The position numbers were made by a program, and so were the translations under genes. Below, piece by piece: positions 24,801 to 36,101 of a DNA stretch of 64,000 nt. Every line of letters begins with the position of its first letter. Position 1 is the first letter of the stretch. The notes under the pieces were generated by a model. It searched no databases and was not told the origin of the DNA. It saw only the letters and a program-made list of their open reading frames with translations. The stretch comes from Cadophora sp. MPI-SDFR-AT-0126 (taxonomy: Eukaryota > Ascomycota > Leotiomycetes > Helotiales > Ploettnerulaceae): positions 124,001 to 188,000 of the forward strand of contig JAGMVK010000011.1 of the NCBI GenBank assembly GCA_020747065.1, written 5' to 3'.

Positions 24801-27796
24801 GGTAGGGTAAGTGAAAAGAGCGTAGCTAGGGATAATAAAACCTTTATTAAGGTTTTTCTTAGAATATTTCTTTATTACTTAGAGTTCTGCTTTACTTTGT
24901 TAGTATAGCAGTTTATAATCGTAGCTGATTTTAGCTTCTAACTTAATCTTATAATCTAGTCCTAGTACTAAGTTAGGGAGGGTATTAGCAGTGGCCTTTA
25001 AGAATATAGTAGTATACTCTTGATATTAAGGAGGGAGCTTCTTCTATAGGATATCCTTGTACGATTCCTCTTTAGTAGGGGGTACTTATAGCTTAGCTTT
25101 TTAGACTACTTAGTTAATAGCTTTATTTATCTCGCTTAACGTGATTATAAAGAACTCTGATTCTTTCTAATAGAGAGTATAGTGGAAAGCTATTATATTA
25201 ATTTTAGTAATATCTATTTTCAATAAGGTTTTCTATTTTAGGATTAGATATTAATAAATAGAAACTTTTTATGTAAGGGTAATTAGATGAGCTTCATTAG
25301 GTGTAGAGTTATATAGTTCTCTTTTTATTTATCAAAGTGAGCTAGTAGTTTTTACTACGTGGGTTTGAGCGGGGTACTCGCGAGGAGCTACCTAATTCTC
25401 CTAATAATATTAGTTATAAAGCTATTTAGTACTGCGGTGTTCTTTCTATACTACCCGGCGGGTAGTGTAGTACGTAGTAGTTAAAGGGGACATATATTAA
25501 AGCTGGTAAGGGAGTGGGTCCATAATTTACAGCTCTGTTAGCTACTTATCGGTAATTTTAGTAGCGCTTATAACGACGTCTCGAGTCTATTAAGTGGCGT
25601 CCTCCTTATCTATTACTGCCTGTTATTAAAAGATATCTTACTAGTTAGTAACTTGAATATTACGAGGGTTTAGGGGCTATATAACGTTGCGAGTAGTATA
25701 TAAGAGTCTTGGGGGTACTATGGAAATATCTTTATTATAAGGTTATACTAAATATTAGTCCTTAATATTAAGTTATATATTAAAGTAAATTATCTAGGTT
25801 TATTTTAAAATAATCTTATAGTTTCTAAGGTCTAATAGTATAAAAGGAATTTGTTTTTGAACTTAATAATTAATTAGTATATTTAAAAGAATAGCATGTA
25901 ATATAACGTTATTAGCTTAGCTATTGTAATCTTTTATTTATACTAGATTAGGAAATAAAGTGAGAGTAATACTAAACTTCTTAGTAAGATCTTTAGTAAG
26001 TTTAGTATTAATAAAGGCAAATTCACTTACTTTAGAATTAGATAATATAAGAAGAGTAATTCTAATACTATTATAAAATAGTATATAAGGAATAGTAAAG
26101 CTTTTATTACTTATTAACTAATATATATTAATCTCCTAAAGATTTATTATATACCTTAAGAAGGAGTCTTTTCCTAAGGTACTTAGTTTTCTAAATTAGT
26201 AGTATTCTCTAATTTCTCTTAATCTTTATTAGTTTTAAAAAAGTCTTTACCTAGGAATTATTCTAATACTTTAATTTCTATAATACTTAAATTAGTAGGA
26301 TTATAAGACTTAGGGCAATTTTTAGCTATATATCCTACCTTCTTATAGTTCTAGTAAGTTATTAGCTTTTAAATACTAAGGGTAGCGGGGAGTAGTTATA
26401 AGAGCGCGGAAACTATAGGAATTAGGATAGTATTATTTATTAGGGGGAAAGTAAGTATGCCTCTTTATAGAAAAGGGGTTAAAGAGTTTTGGACGGATAA
26501 GGGTATTATACGAGTTAGGAGAGTATTCTGATAGCGCTACTTCTAAGTATAACGAACTTTCTTATCTAAGAAATCTATAGTAAAGATAAAATCTTAAAAG
26601 CTCTTATTAAGGGTAAACTTATATATAACTTAATCTTATAAGGATAGGTAGAGAGAGTTATAAAAGTAGGTTATTAAATGATTATTAAAGGGAATATAAG
26701 TGTCTTAAATTAATTTAAAAAAACAAGGGTAGTATTCCGCGAATAATTTTATTAGGGATATCTGTAGTTTATTTAGGACTATTTCAGTATCTTGTTACTT
26801 AAAAGTATTACTATAAATACTACTTAAGTAATTAATTATTTCTTTAGTATTAATAAATAATTCTATTACTTCTTATTTAAAGTATAATAGTAAGTAGTTT
26901 TAAGTATTTTCTTTAGTATAATTATATATCGCAATAATATAAGACTTTTTATTAGAGTAATAATTAGAATTAATATCTAACTTACTTAGTATTAACGCGG
27001 ATTAGATATACTACTTTAAGTCCTTAGAATTACCAAAGAATTTATTAATACGTAATTCCTAGGAATATTTTCTATAACCTGAATAATAAGCTTAATTAAT
27101 AAGATAAGAAGGACTAGAGTCTTTATTAAGAAAGTTATTATTACTTAAATCTCTATTATTACTAAGAGAATTCTAAATACTTAATTATTTTAGAAGAATA
27201 AGAACTTATTATATAGTTTTATCTTATTTATTTTATTACTTACTTAATTTTTTTAATAACTTTTAGAAATTCTTTTAAATTTACTCTAGTTATATAACTA
27301 AAATCTACTTAATATTCTTATCTTTAAAATTATTATTTATTAAAAATATAGTATTAAAACGTAAGCTAAGTAGTATAAGATTATTCTATCTGCGCTCTTT
27401 AGTTTAGTAATAAAAAGGAATATAAAGGAAAGACTAAGTAATAGCAGGAGATTTATTAGTATAAGAAGAGTAAAATTAATTAATTATTAAAAAAAAAAAA
27501 ATACTAATAAATAAGTAAAGAAAGGAACTTTAAAAAAACTATAATAAGTCTTATTAGATTTTCTAAAAGGATTAATTTCACTTATCTAAAGAAAGTTTTA
27601 GTATAATAAGAAAGAAGTAGTACCTTATAATATATAACTTAATTATATCTAAAAGGTACTTAAGAAAATAAGTACGCTATAAAAGAGAGAAAGAGAAAAA
27701 GAAGAACTAAAGGTATAACTTAATTACACTTAATAAGTACTTAAGAAATTAATTAAAAATATTAGAACTTTTATAAGTAAAAGTAATCTTTTTTAA
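21891..27796 (-). mobile_element. Internal region of the near-full Ty3/gypsy copy (RIP-mutated)
   Basis: This is 5.9 kb without an ORF. The minus strand still reads a reverse-transcriptase block near 24,600-24,770 (INYYRLNKITRKN, YPLLLIN, AKVFTKINI), matching the family's V-D-Y-R-x-L-N and F-T-K-I-D-I-R motifs. A CCHC zinc-knuckle remnant (KKVGYIAKNCPKS, first cysteines lost) lies near 26,290-26,370. Gag-before-Pol order on the minus strand makes the LTR at 27,797-28,008 the 5' LTR. Retroviral-type Gag and Pol proteins are family knowledge. This copy cannot make them. Confidence 0.83.
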
Positions 27797-28008
27797 TATA
27801 ATAACTTAATAAAAGTTCATTAATAACTATAATATAAAGTAAAAAAGATAAGAAAAAAAGAGGTTTTAAAAAAAGCCTTGAGTTTAAGTATAGAAAGCGT
27901 AATCGCTAGTCCTATCGTAACGTCGTATCTAGTCACCTCACCTAGTCTCGTGACTCTTAGGTCCCGTGATCTGCGACACACACGTGACTACGCGATCTAT
28001 CCATCACA
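27797..28008 (-). repeat. LTR 3 (outer right) of the nested gypsy array
   Basis: 212 bp. It starts TATAATAACTTAAT, the RIP-mutated form of TGTAACGGCTTAAC, and ends CCATCACA. The half toward 28,008 is GC-rich and apparently unmutated (for example CGTGACTACGCGATC), in contrast to the half near 27,797. GCCTT follows at 28,009-28,013, matching the five bases left of LTR 1. Confidence 0.87.
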
Positions 28009-28349
28009 GCCTTATACAAATTATTTATATAAGAGAAATTAATTACTTAAATAAAAAATAATTACTAATACAATAATATTAAAACTCTCTAAAATTCAAG
28101 ATTTATATATAAATTTTATATTATTTAAGTTTTAAGTAATTCTATCTATTTATTAAAAAGTTATTTATAAGTAATTTTTAACGTTTTTTGTATATAAAAA
28201 CTAAAATTTAATATTACGTAATAATTTATAATTCAAAATATACTTACCTTTGTAAATCTAGTCACTTAAATATAAGAAAATATAATTATAAAAAAATAAT
28301 TTAATATTATTAATTAGTTGTGTTTTTATTAATACCTTAAAATCGCGTT

Positions 28350-28389
28350 TTTTAGTGTAAAAGGTGGCCGGAAGGGGGGGGTTAGACGT
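28350..28389 (-). repeat. Right terminal inverted repeat of the DNA element
   Basis: The reverse complement begins ACGTCTAACC, then a C run, then CCTTCCGGCCACCTTTTACAC. TA lies just outside at 28,390-28,391. Confidence 0.8.
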
Positions 28390-28391
28390 TA

Positions 28392-29136
28392 GGATGTTGA
28401 TGCTCGAATCGCGGCTAAAACGAATCCTACTAGCACGTCTTACAAAGATCAGCATCCCGAAGATCAAATCCCAGGAAGAGCTTCTGTGTCACAATAAGCA
28501 AGACTGACAATGCTCTGGGGGAGATGATCCATCGTCCTGATTGGCGAGAAAAACCCTTGAGTCTGGGGCATAACTTAGTTCGCTCGAAACGGAGCTCAAA
28601 TTTTAGCTTTGAAGAGCGAACGATAACCCTTTATACTTACGCATACTTCACTCGCTAATGCGGCCGCTGTCAAAGATCCTATGACGAGCTGTCGGCTTGT
28701 AGCTCTCAAGTGTAATTGCTTCGTGATGTCTTGCGAGTCAATGCAATATCATGTAAGTCTTAAAAGAGAACAACTTCCGTCAATGTGAGCAATGAGTTTG
28801 GTAAATCTATTGTTGAAGCAACGATCTGAGTACTCTTTGAAAGTTTGCTGTAGATGTGTTTACTCACGTATGTTCATCAAAGCTGTTACAGCTGTAAAAG
28901 TTGCCTATCGCTCTTGATCCGGAATCTTGGTAGTATTATGGAAAGGCTGTCAGAGAAGAGACATAACTTACTGAGTGAGCACTAACTAAAACGTGTCGCT
29001 AGCCGGTACAACTTACGTCGCAATATGAAATAAGCATTTGAAATACATAAGTTTCTCCTTGGGTTAAAAGCGTTGTTTTTGTTTGATCAACCTTGCTAAT
29101 CTTTTCACTTCATCTCGCCTCCGTCGTAAAAAGTCC
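28392..29136. other. Intergenic stretch right of the nested transposon
   Basis: GC content is normal and the stops are dense in all frames. It contains the 3' flank of the PD-(D/E)XK-like gene. No ORF or repeat could be supported. Confidence 0.5.
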
Positions 29137-30398
29137 CTACTCGACATCAACACCAGTAGTGACTGCATCTACTTCGCCATGAAGATCGAGCGAGTCCTCT
29201 TCGGGAACTTCTACCGAATCCAATCTCCGACGTTTTGGATTTGGGTTGGAAGCTTGTCGTCGCTTTCGCGTCAAGCTGGCCTTTACCCGCGTTGCAACGC
29301 GGGCTTCTCTCTTCAATTTTTCCCACCCAGGAGTAACCAAGGGTATGGAATCTAAGAATGCCTCAAACTTCTCCCGCGCTGTAATGCATGGCTTCGCCGG
29401 CTTGTGGAACTTGTCATATCTTTTATACCAGGCATCCAGATGTTTGATCACAAAGTCTCGGTGACGCGTGTTGGCATGCTTCTGAATCTGGTCCGTTATG
29501 CAGAGAAGGTCGTATGCGTTGCTATAGTCGATGACGTTGCCTTGCCAGAGAACTTCGAACTTCTATAGGCTGTCAAAAATACATTCTGTTAAGTTCAGAA
29601 TTGGAGTACTTACGCAAGACCCTGGGACAGGATATGCAACGGAGATGGTCCAATATGCTCCGCAAGATGTGAAGCAGAACACTTGGTAGTCGCAGCTGTC
29701 TTTGAACTGGTACTTAGTGACATCTTCTGGATCGCGGGCGAGATCGTCCAGCATTCCCAAGTATGCCCGTGCAGCATGAACGACCTGATCTTCGGCGTGT
29801 TCTGGATTTATGCCTTTTCGTTTAGCTTCGTAGACTCCCCAAGGGAAGATGACTTCCGCTTTGCCCCAAACGCCATCGACAACCAACCCACACTCTCCTT
29901 CTCTTGTCATCGTGAGAAGTTTCTCTTTGTCCAACTTATCGTGAGCTTCAGGCCCATGATCAATGACACATTCTTCACGCTCGCATAACGGCACGCGTTT
30001 CATAAGATCGGTATATGCCCTCAAGCCCATCGTTGCATCTGGTACCCGTTTCTTGACAGACGAAGGTCCTGCAGCGGAGTTTCGTTCAATAAATTCGTAT
30101 GCTCGTTTATCACTATGAAATAGATTAGCCGGGCAAATTGAAATCAGTACTCGATCGTGGAGAGCTCAAACATACATCCTCAAGCTTCGATCCTCTCTGA
30201 TGTAACCGAAGACGTCAGACCTTATGTCTGCCTCTAGGGTTGCCTCAGAGACTTCATCCTCGGAAGACTGGATAGCATGCCTGCGAAGGGTATCTACACG
30301 ATCATCCATCGCGTTTTTCTGAGCATCCGTCATCGTTTCTCGATAGTCCGGAATGTCGAAGTTGGGGAGAAATGTTCCCCTTTGGTCGCGGAAGGAGC
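29137..30398 (-). CDS. PD-(D/E)XK nuclease-like fungal protein (5' end unresolved)
   Basis: Three exons can be read: 30,398-30,176, 30,112-29,614 and 29,562-29,137. Their introns start GTATGT and GTAAGT and end CATAG and CTATAG, and the frames agree. Exon 1 includes NFDIPDYRETMTDAQKNAMD. Exon 2 carries the core FPWGVYEAKRKG, whose E-A-K fits the E-x-K half of the PD-(D/E)XK active site, followed by EDQVVHAARAYLGML and YQVFCFTSCGAYWTIS. Exon 3 continues KFEVLWQGNVIDYSNAYDL and ends in a K/R-rich tail resembling a nuclear localisation signal. The pattern recalls the fungal PDDEXK-like family seen in many copies in Helotiales genomes. The role is unknown. The true start lies upstream, probably within 30,400-30,600, through another intron that I could not fit in frame. 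Confidence 0.65.
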
Positions 30399-30995
30399 CT
30401 GTGTGGCAGAGGAAATTGGCGACTTAAGAGCGCTATCGTGACAGAAGAGAAAGGTTCCGGAACCAAGGGCATCTGCCTTGTCCTGACGGGACTGTGATGA
30501 TTTAATTGAGAAGTCTAGAATCACCATGAACGTGGGAATGATCTTACCGGTCTGGTCGCTCCATTTCCCGAGAAATGCAAGACAATGGAAATGTGAATAG
30601 AAATCAAGTTGCAGAAGAAAAGTCTTCTCTTTACATCTTGAGTTGGTGGGGTCGGTTGTGGTCTCTTGGGGTCATGGATCCGGCCGCGTTAGGGGCCTTC
30701 ATGGCCGTGAACACCAATCATCGGCAGGGTCCTCAAGGCAACAGCGGCCCCTATCTCTCAGCCCGTTCCATTTCTCGCTGTCATGTTGGTGTTCTATACA
30801 TAGGGCCGCAAAGTGCAATACTTTAACACAAGGCGGCATCAGTAAAGTAGGAGAGACGAGCGATCAAACACGTTTTTTTGAAACCCGAAGCACTTGAGTC
30901 GTCTCCTTAACTTCCTTCTATTAACGAGCCTGAAATTCGAGGGAAACTTTGTTTTTCTTCCGTTAGGACGTGACGCAGTTTCCAATCATACATTG

Positions 30996-32330
30996 TCATC
31001 TGTAAGATACCCCACTAAATACATCCCCAAAGTAGATCTTAGACTCAACGGGCGTTCCTTCCGAACGATGCGAAGGTGTAAGGAGAAGTTGGACCGGACC
31101 CTCTCGTCTAGGCCAATCGATTGGCCTCATCCAGTTGAAGGGAGAGCCAAGACCCAGAGTACATCCGAGCCTGGCAGCCTCGATTGGACCATGAGAGACA
31201 TAGAGCAAAATTCGATCCTGGAGTTCCAAAGGGAGGTTGTGGATAGGTGTGTATGGGGGAGGTCGAGCAGGCGAGAGTGCTTGGAGGAGGAGATTTATCG
31301 CTGTCGGGGAAGGCAAGTCAATGCCATCCATCGGTGTTGTTGGCGGATCCATCAGTGCTGTTGGCGCTGTGTATGATATGGATCCCTTTGAATCGACGTG
31401 GCAGAGTATTATATGTCGCACTGACAACAGTAAATACATATGCTGCTCGAATTCGTCGCCTGGTTTCATGACCTTGCTGCTCTTCTTGACTTCGTCTTTT
31501 GCCATGTCCAGTGCGGTATTAAGATCTTGGTTGAGAACCACCGTGGTACGTCCGACACGGAACAAGTGACCGTCGTAGGGCTCCCAAGACGGCACATCAA
31601 GAACATCGACATAGCGGAATCTGCCGTAGATGTGCTCCCTCAAGAATTTCTCTTCGACTCGAAAGTTGCATGTTGCTATATCTATGATTGCCTTTGCCAG
31701 TCTCCGAAAGATAGAATCTGTGTAGCAGGATCGGAGTATGTGACGCCACTGGTCTGCGAAATCTGCAAGCACGCGCGATACAAATTCGAAGCGTCTTTTG
31801 CATATAGGGGCTGATGTTTTATGGTACGGTGGCGTAAATGAATCGAAGTCAGGCTGAGGTGGTGACGGAACATCGAACGGCGTGAAGTCAGAACGCTGCG
31901 GAGGGTCTGAAGGGGTCTTCCGCAGACGCGCCAACGGCAGTTGAATATGACCATCTTCGTCCGAGTAGACAAGACAGTCCTGATCAAGGTTGAATGTACA
32001 GACAAATCTGAGGTTCTTGCGTCTATCGCCGAAAGGCTTTACAACGTCGTCCCGTACGACCCAATTTGTAGCGATACCGTTGTACAGAGCATCGAAGGTG
32101 GAGTCTGTGAAAATAGTGAGTAGGGGTCACGCGAAGCACGGACTGTCAGGCCCACTCTTGGATTGTCCCTGAAGAAGTCTATGCGCTTTCTCAATAGTGA
32201 CCTCGAATTCCAAGTACCGTCTATTGTATATATAGACACGTCCTATTCAGCGAATGAGCTCCTCAACACGAGTATGGAAGGGGAAATTCGGGCGCTTACC
32301 TTGCGTGAGGATCTGGAAGGTCGTTGACAT
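30996..32330 (-). CDS. F-box-like fungal protein of unknown function
   Basis: Exon 1 (32,330-32,300) encodes only MSTTFQILTQ. A 195-bp intron (GTAAGC...TTTCACAG) leads to exon 2 (32,104-30,996), giving 379 residues. The spliced start continues DSTFDALYNGIATNWVVRDD and then NLRFVCTFNLDQDCLVYSDE. Towards the C-terminus, IHNLPLELQDRILLYVS looks like the first helices of an F-box (L-P-x-E-L-x-x-x-I). It is followed by GPIEAARLGCTLGLGSPFNW and then an FSGVSYR end. If it is an F-box, the protein would link substrates to an SCF ubiquitin ligase, but the position near the C-terminus is unusual. I recall similar proteins in leotiomycete genomes without an assigned role. The ATG choice rests on the splice fit. 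Confidence 0.6.
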
Positions 32331-33700
32331 GATGCTCAGCAATTGGCGCGAGGAGAATACTGGAATGAAATGCGTCACAAGCAGTTGACGCGGGAAATCG
32401 AGGTTGAATCTTGGATGGAGGTTGGGCTTGATTCGTGGGAGGGAAATGGAAAGGCTGGTCGTAGAAATATGAAGTGGTGAAAGGTGGAAAATGTGGGGGA
32501 AAGGTTGTCCGAAGGCTCGAAGCTTAAGGATCTTCTCGTAGCTGACTAAGGTATTTGTCATCCATGACCCCCCAAAAACGTGACCGATTGAGGTAAGCTG
32601 CTACCTAGTAACAAATGTTTAAGAACAAGAGTCAGTACCAAAGTAACAGAATAATTTCAAGACACGGGATTCTTAATTGACTAATTTAGAAGCGTTGTTA
32701 GTAGAGAAAAAAGATTGCGAAGAAGAAGTTGGATTTAGTGTTCTATATGTGCCTCAATCGGCCACATAAATCTCCACCCCACAGCCACTCCTTCTCGGTA
32801 ACCAGCTTTCACAGTCCTGGCGGACGGGCGGTTTGGCGGACGGCAGAACAGATTACTGTCGAAGAGGAAAGACTGCTGTGCAGCACAAAGAAATTATCCT
32901 GCATGGCAAATTCGTATCCGTATCACCGGAGTCGATTTTTTGCCGCTCCGGAAAACGAGGATCCTCCTTCAGCGAAAGCGCGGGTCGCAAGCGGGCGATG
33001 GGCTGCTGGGAGTCAAATAACCGCGCGCCTGCGACCGATCCCACACATGGAGGTCCCGCAGGGGAGGATGGGGGATTGTCTCGCCAGTTTCGTTCTGCCC
33101 ACACAAATCCCCTTGTTCTGCCAAGGCTTAGCCCTGCCACCTCTGTAGGCACTCGTAGAAAGATGTCGTGGCCCTTCTGTGACCGAAAGCTTCTTGATGT
33201 TCAACTACGATGAGCTGGCAGCCAATTGAATCAGCAATCTCATGCACGCAGAAATACATCGCTCCGCTTCCGCAGTGCCTTTCCAGCGGCAATGGAAACC
33301 TCTCCGCGGCCGTGGCCGCTGCGCTTAGGAGAGACGAAAGATGTTTCATTATTCCACGCTTCCAAAATATGTCACCACCTTCGGCAGAACAAGTCAAACA
33401 CAATGTTTTGGAAGGTCCCACCCCATGTTCTGCCCAAAGGCGGGGACATACTCTAGCCGCCGCCCTGGCAGGTCCGTCCGTATACAAATCGACCTTCCGC
33501 GTTACTGTGCGAGTACCAGGGTAATTCTAGCAGCAGCGAACGGTAATATAAACCTTCTGAGTCTCCATCCTTCTCTCCCTTCCTTCCCTTAATTTCATAC
33601 ATCATCCTCGAGCTCTGCATTCAATTCCATATATTATTCACAGCTTCAATAACGTTCAAACGTCCAATATTCAATCCGTTTCCCTGTTCATCAACTCATT
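32331..33700. promoter_or_regulatory. Divergent intergenic region with a GC-rich core
   Basis: These 1,370 bases lie between two outward-facing genes. A GC-rich patch at about 32,810-33,480 is open in several frames on both strands (139 codons plus at 32,729; 119 codons minus at 33,128). None of these frames resembles a known protein, so I treat them as chance. Just before the plus-strand gene there is a TATAAACC at about 33,548 and a CT-rich leader. Confidence 0.45.
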
Positions 33701-34585
33701 ATGGCAAACCAATCTTATGACCTCGGCCTTCTCGCTGGAAACACTTGGCGCCAGTGGGCAGATAAAAGTGGTCTTGTGTCCTACCAGAATCTCACCACTC
33801 AGGTGACGACGTATCGACTTCCTGCTGGCTGGGAAGATAATGCAGGTGTAAGCCACGATTATTTTCTCCATACCATGCTTCGACCTTCGAATGCAGTTTT
33901 GATCTACATTAAGATCCGACAGCTGACAATCATGCAATAGGATCTGTGGACACGCGATCCGACCAAAGCATGGCCACAATGGTACCTCATCCAACTTCGC
34001 CATGTTCATGTGACGTACTGACTTTCCGGATCAAGGAACAATCAACGAACTGGTCGAGCAAGTTTGACCGATCCCAACCCGCCACCTCCCGCTACCTACC
34101 TTGCCGACCCGTTCGTCGCAGCCCGAATCTCGGTTCTGCAAAGATCGCCAGCCTCCCCCGAGCCTTTGTACAGACGAATGATGTCTGCGATTCTGCAATG
34201 GATGTTCACACCCAACGAAGGATATTCTGTTGTGCAAGAAGATATGGCTGCCAACTTGCACCCCGATTTCACTGTCTTCAAGCTACTTACCAGGCCCGGG
34301 GGAAGCTTCTATGAGTACGACTTCCTCTTGGGCGAGACGAAAGTCCCCGGTGCATCCTGGTCCACCTTCGCAGAACACCTCCACACGGTGTGCGCCAATA
34401 ACGACAACGATACAAATAATGTGTACGGGATGCTGCAGGTCGGCTTTGAGATCCAATTTTACAAGCATGAGAACTATCGGTTTGAGGCGATTGGCGGTCG
34501 TATGCATCTGGTTAATGATGTGAATAATGTTATGGCTTGGGCTCAGCATATGAAGGCGAACCCAATGCCCTTTGTCAGCCAATAG
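33701..34585 (+). CDS. Hypothetical protein, three exons, unrecognised
   Basis: Exons at 33,701-33,847, 33,941-33,981 and 34,036-34,585 give 245 residues. Intron 1 runs GTAAGC to CAATAG. Intron 2 is only 54 bp (GTACCT...CTGAC...CAAG) and removes an in-frame TGA, so a single-exon reading would be wrong. The protein starts MANQSYDLGLLAGNTWRQWA. Its middle is P-rich (TDPNPPPPATY), followed by LYRRMMSAILQWMFTPNEGY and FYEYDFLLGETKVPGASW. It ends MAWAQHMKANPMPFVSQ. There is no signal peptide or membrane segment. I do not recognise the family. The W-rich, globular look suggests a folded intracellular protein. Confidence 0.6.
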
Positions 34586-35700
34586 TCTATCCAAAAGCTT
34601 GTACGGTTGTACTCTCCCTCATTCTTCACTGTCTTACTGCCAGGTGATCATTTGACTCGGCTCTGTTCAAGTGTTTCCGTGGGAGTGGTATAATTCGCCA
34701 TTCGTTCCACACAGCCTCGTCAGTGTCTCTGGCATGAAATATGTGAAACATTGTAATGCCGGAAGTCAATAGTCACGCCTCTGAATTTCAAGGTAGGAAT
34801 GATGATTACGTGCATACCACGTTCCTGCCGAGAGTAGAAAGGCATCGCCCGCGAGGCGGAAGTATTTAAGCAAGGGGATGAGCAGGTCCGATAATCAAAG
34901 AATCGTTCCCAACCCAGGAAAAGTGTATCAACATCACATGTCCAACTTGATCTTCGAGTGTCGCCCTTCAGCTTACAAATGGCCGAGTTGACTAATGATG
35001 TCGGCGCACGATGCGTGGTGGGATGGGATAGTTGTGCGGATCATTTCGAGAGAACCGCAAGAGTAGATAGGATGGGATGTATAATTCAATAGATATTGAT
35101 TCGAAACTTGCATTCCGATCTCTTTTCTCTCTCCCTCTTGGTGTAAAGGACTTGCAAATGAAATTAATTCGGCCCACATGCGTCATGTCTCTTGCATGCG
35201 CAGAAACAGTCCTCTGCCTTCTCCGCTCCTTTGATCCCCTTTTTTGACTTTTCCATTTCAAGATAGTTCAGAGAATCCGCCCTCAGAAGACAAATACGGC
35301 GTAGCCGTCCAGACATAAAGACCCCAAAGTGGGTATCTCCGGAGAAATCATCAAGTCATCGCTCATATCCTTGCAAGATCGTAAATTGTAAGTGAACAGC
35401 CGTCATCTCCAAGGGAAAGAAAAATAAAAAAAATATCAGTATCGACTCGTCCCCGTGCTATTTCGCCATCCGTTGCATTTTAATCTTAGGCATAAATTAT
35501 TTCGGTCCTTTTATGGTGTTCCTGTCAGCGTCAATCAATGTTCACACTTGGTTCTCGGTACGACTTGTGTGTCAGGTTGAAAGGTAAACAGAGCATCCCC
35601 TGCGCAAGCGAGGAGACGAAGTGTCAACACAGGGAAGCATACCTCGTTCTCTCTTATGTCTAGCTTAAGTCTATCTCGATATTTATTATCCTTCTTCATG
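34586..35700. other. Intergenic stretch, convergent
   Basis: This is 3' flank of the hypothetical gene and of family gene B. Short ORFs only (up to 89 codons, minus, 34,992-35,261), none with a recognisable feature. A GGTAAACAGA near 35,582 is only a partial match to the block found downstream of genes A and C. Confidence 0.45.
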
Positions 35701-36101
35701 TCAGTTTGCGCCTCCGTTACCACTGCCTCCATCATTATAGTTGTTGGCATTGTTGAAAGACACGTCGAACTTCGCGATGCTTGTGCCTGCGACTTGTGCT
35801 CGAGTGGCGATAGCGTTGGGATGATGCGGTTGAGGAGCGACAACGGGCAGTGAGGTATCTGCTATGAATATAGCAGCACGTTGGTGGGCTAGTACATCAT
35901 CTGCAGCGACTTGGGCTGGTGTTCGTGGAGGGGGACCGGTGGTGGAGGGTGAGAATCTGATGGGAAGGAAATTTGATCAGCGAGGTGTGGGAGGGGGTGA
36001 TTTAGTGAGTGGGGAGTGTGAGGTATAGAGAGTGTGAAAGAGGAGACAAACTCTTCTGCAGAGCCGTTGACGGCTGTGGTTGAGGAAGTGCTGTGGACCA
36101 T
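35701..36101 (-). CDS. Family gene B: small two-exon protein of an unrecognised paralogous family
   Basis: Exon 1 is 36,101-36,052 and exon 2 is 35,956-35,701, with a 95-bp intron (GTTTGT...CTGATC...CATCAG), giving 101 residues. The start MVHSTSSTTAVNGSAEE matches the S-T-x-A-V-x-G-S-x-(D/E) core of genes A and C. Exon 2 begins FSPSTTGPPPRTPAQVAADD, lining up with gene C (FGPSPTFDTPKTPSQIAADK), and goes on to FIADTSLPVVAPQPHHPN and AIATRAQVAGTSIAKFD. It ends in a G/N-rich tail. The unspliced frame runs 70 codons and reads nonsense past the donor, so an ORF-only view hides this gene. A TATATAATT about 70 bp before the ATG could be its TATA box. No domain, signal or membrane segment is seen. 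Confidence 0.72.

Larger units (their letters stand above)
18500..28389. mobile_element. TA-flanked TIR DNA element split by a gypsy retrotransposon array
   Basis: The left end begins ACGTCTAACC and the right end is its reverse complement. Both have TA outside (18,498-18,499 and 28,390-28,391), as expected for a Tc1/mariner-type target duplication. The inverted repeats (18,500-18,556 and 28,350-28,389) share ACGTCTAACC, CCTTCCGGCCACC and TTTTACAC. The left one has an internal duplication of the CCGGCCACC block. Removing the retrotransposon array leaves about 770 bp of AT-rich element body with no readable transposase. It is either a non-autonomous element or one ruined by RIP. Confidence 0.82.

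Noticed and set aside
1..28389. CRISPR-like, rRNA or tRNA signals in the AT-rich tracts
   Set aside because: Repeated words there come from LTR retrotransposon copies. No regular spacer pattern, cloverleaf or rRNA-like block was seen.
32729..33148. 139-codon plus ORF in the GC-rich block
   Set aside because: Overlaps other open frames on both strands. No recognisable motif or splice-linked extension.
33128..33487. 119-codon minus ORF in the GC-rich block
   Set aside because: Cysteine-containing but without any known pattern. GC-rich sequence makes long chance frames likely.
33946..34314. Alternative plus frame overlapping the three-exon hypothetical gene
   Set aside because: The spliced model (33,701-34,585) gives a better protein and correct splice sites. 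This frame is a shadow.
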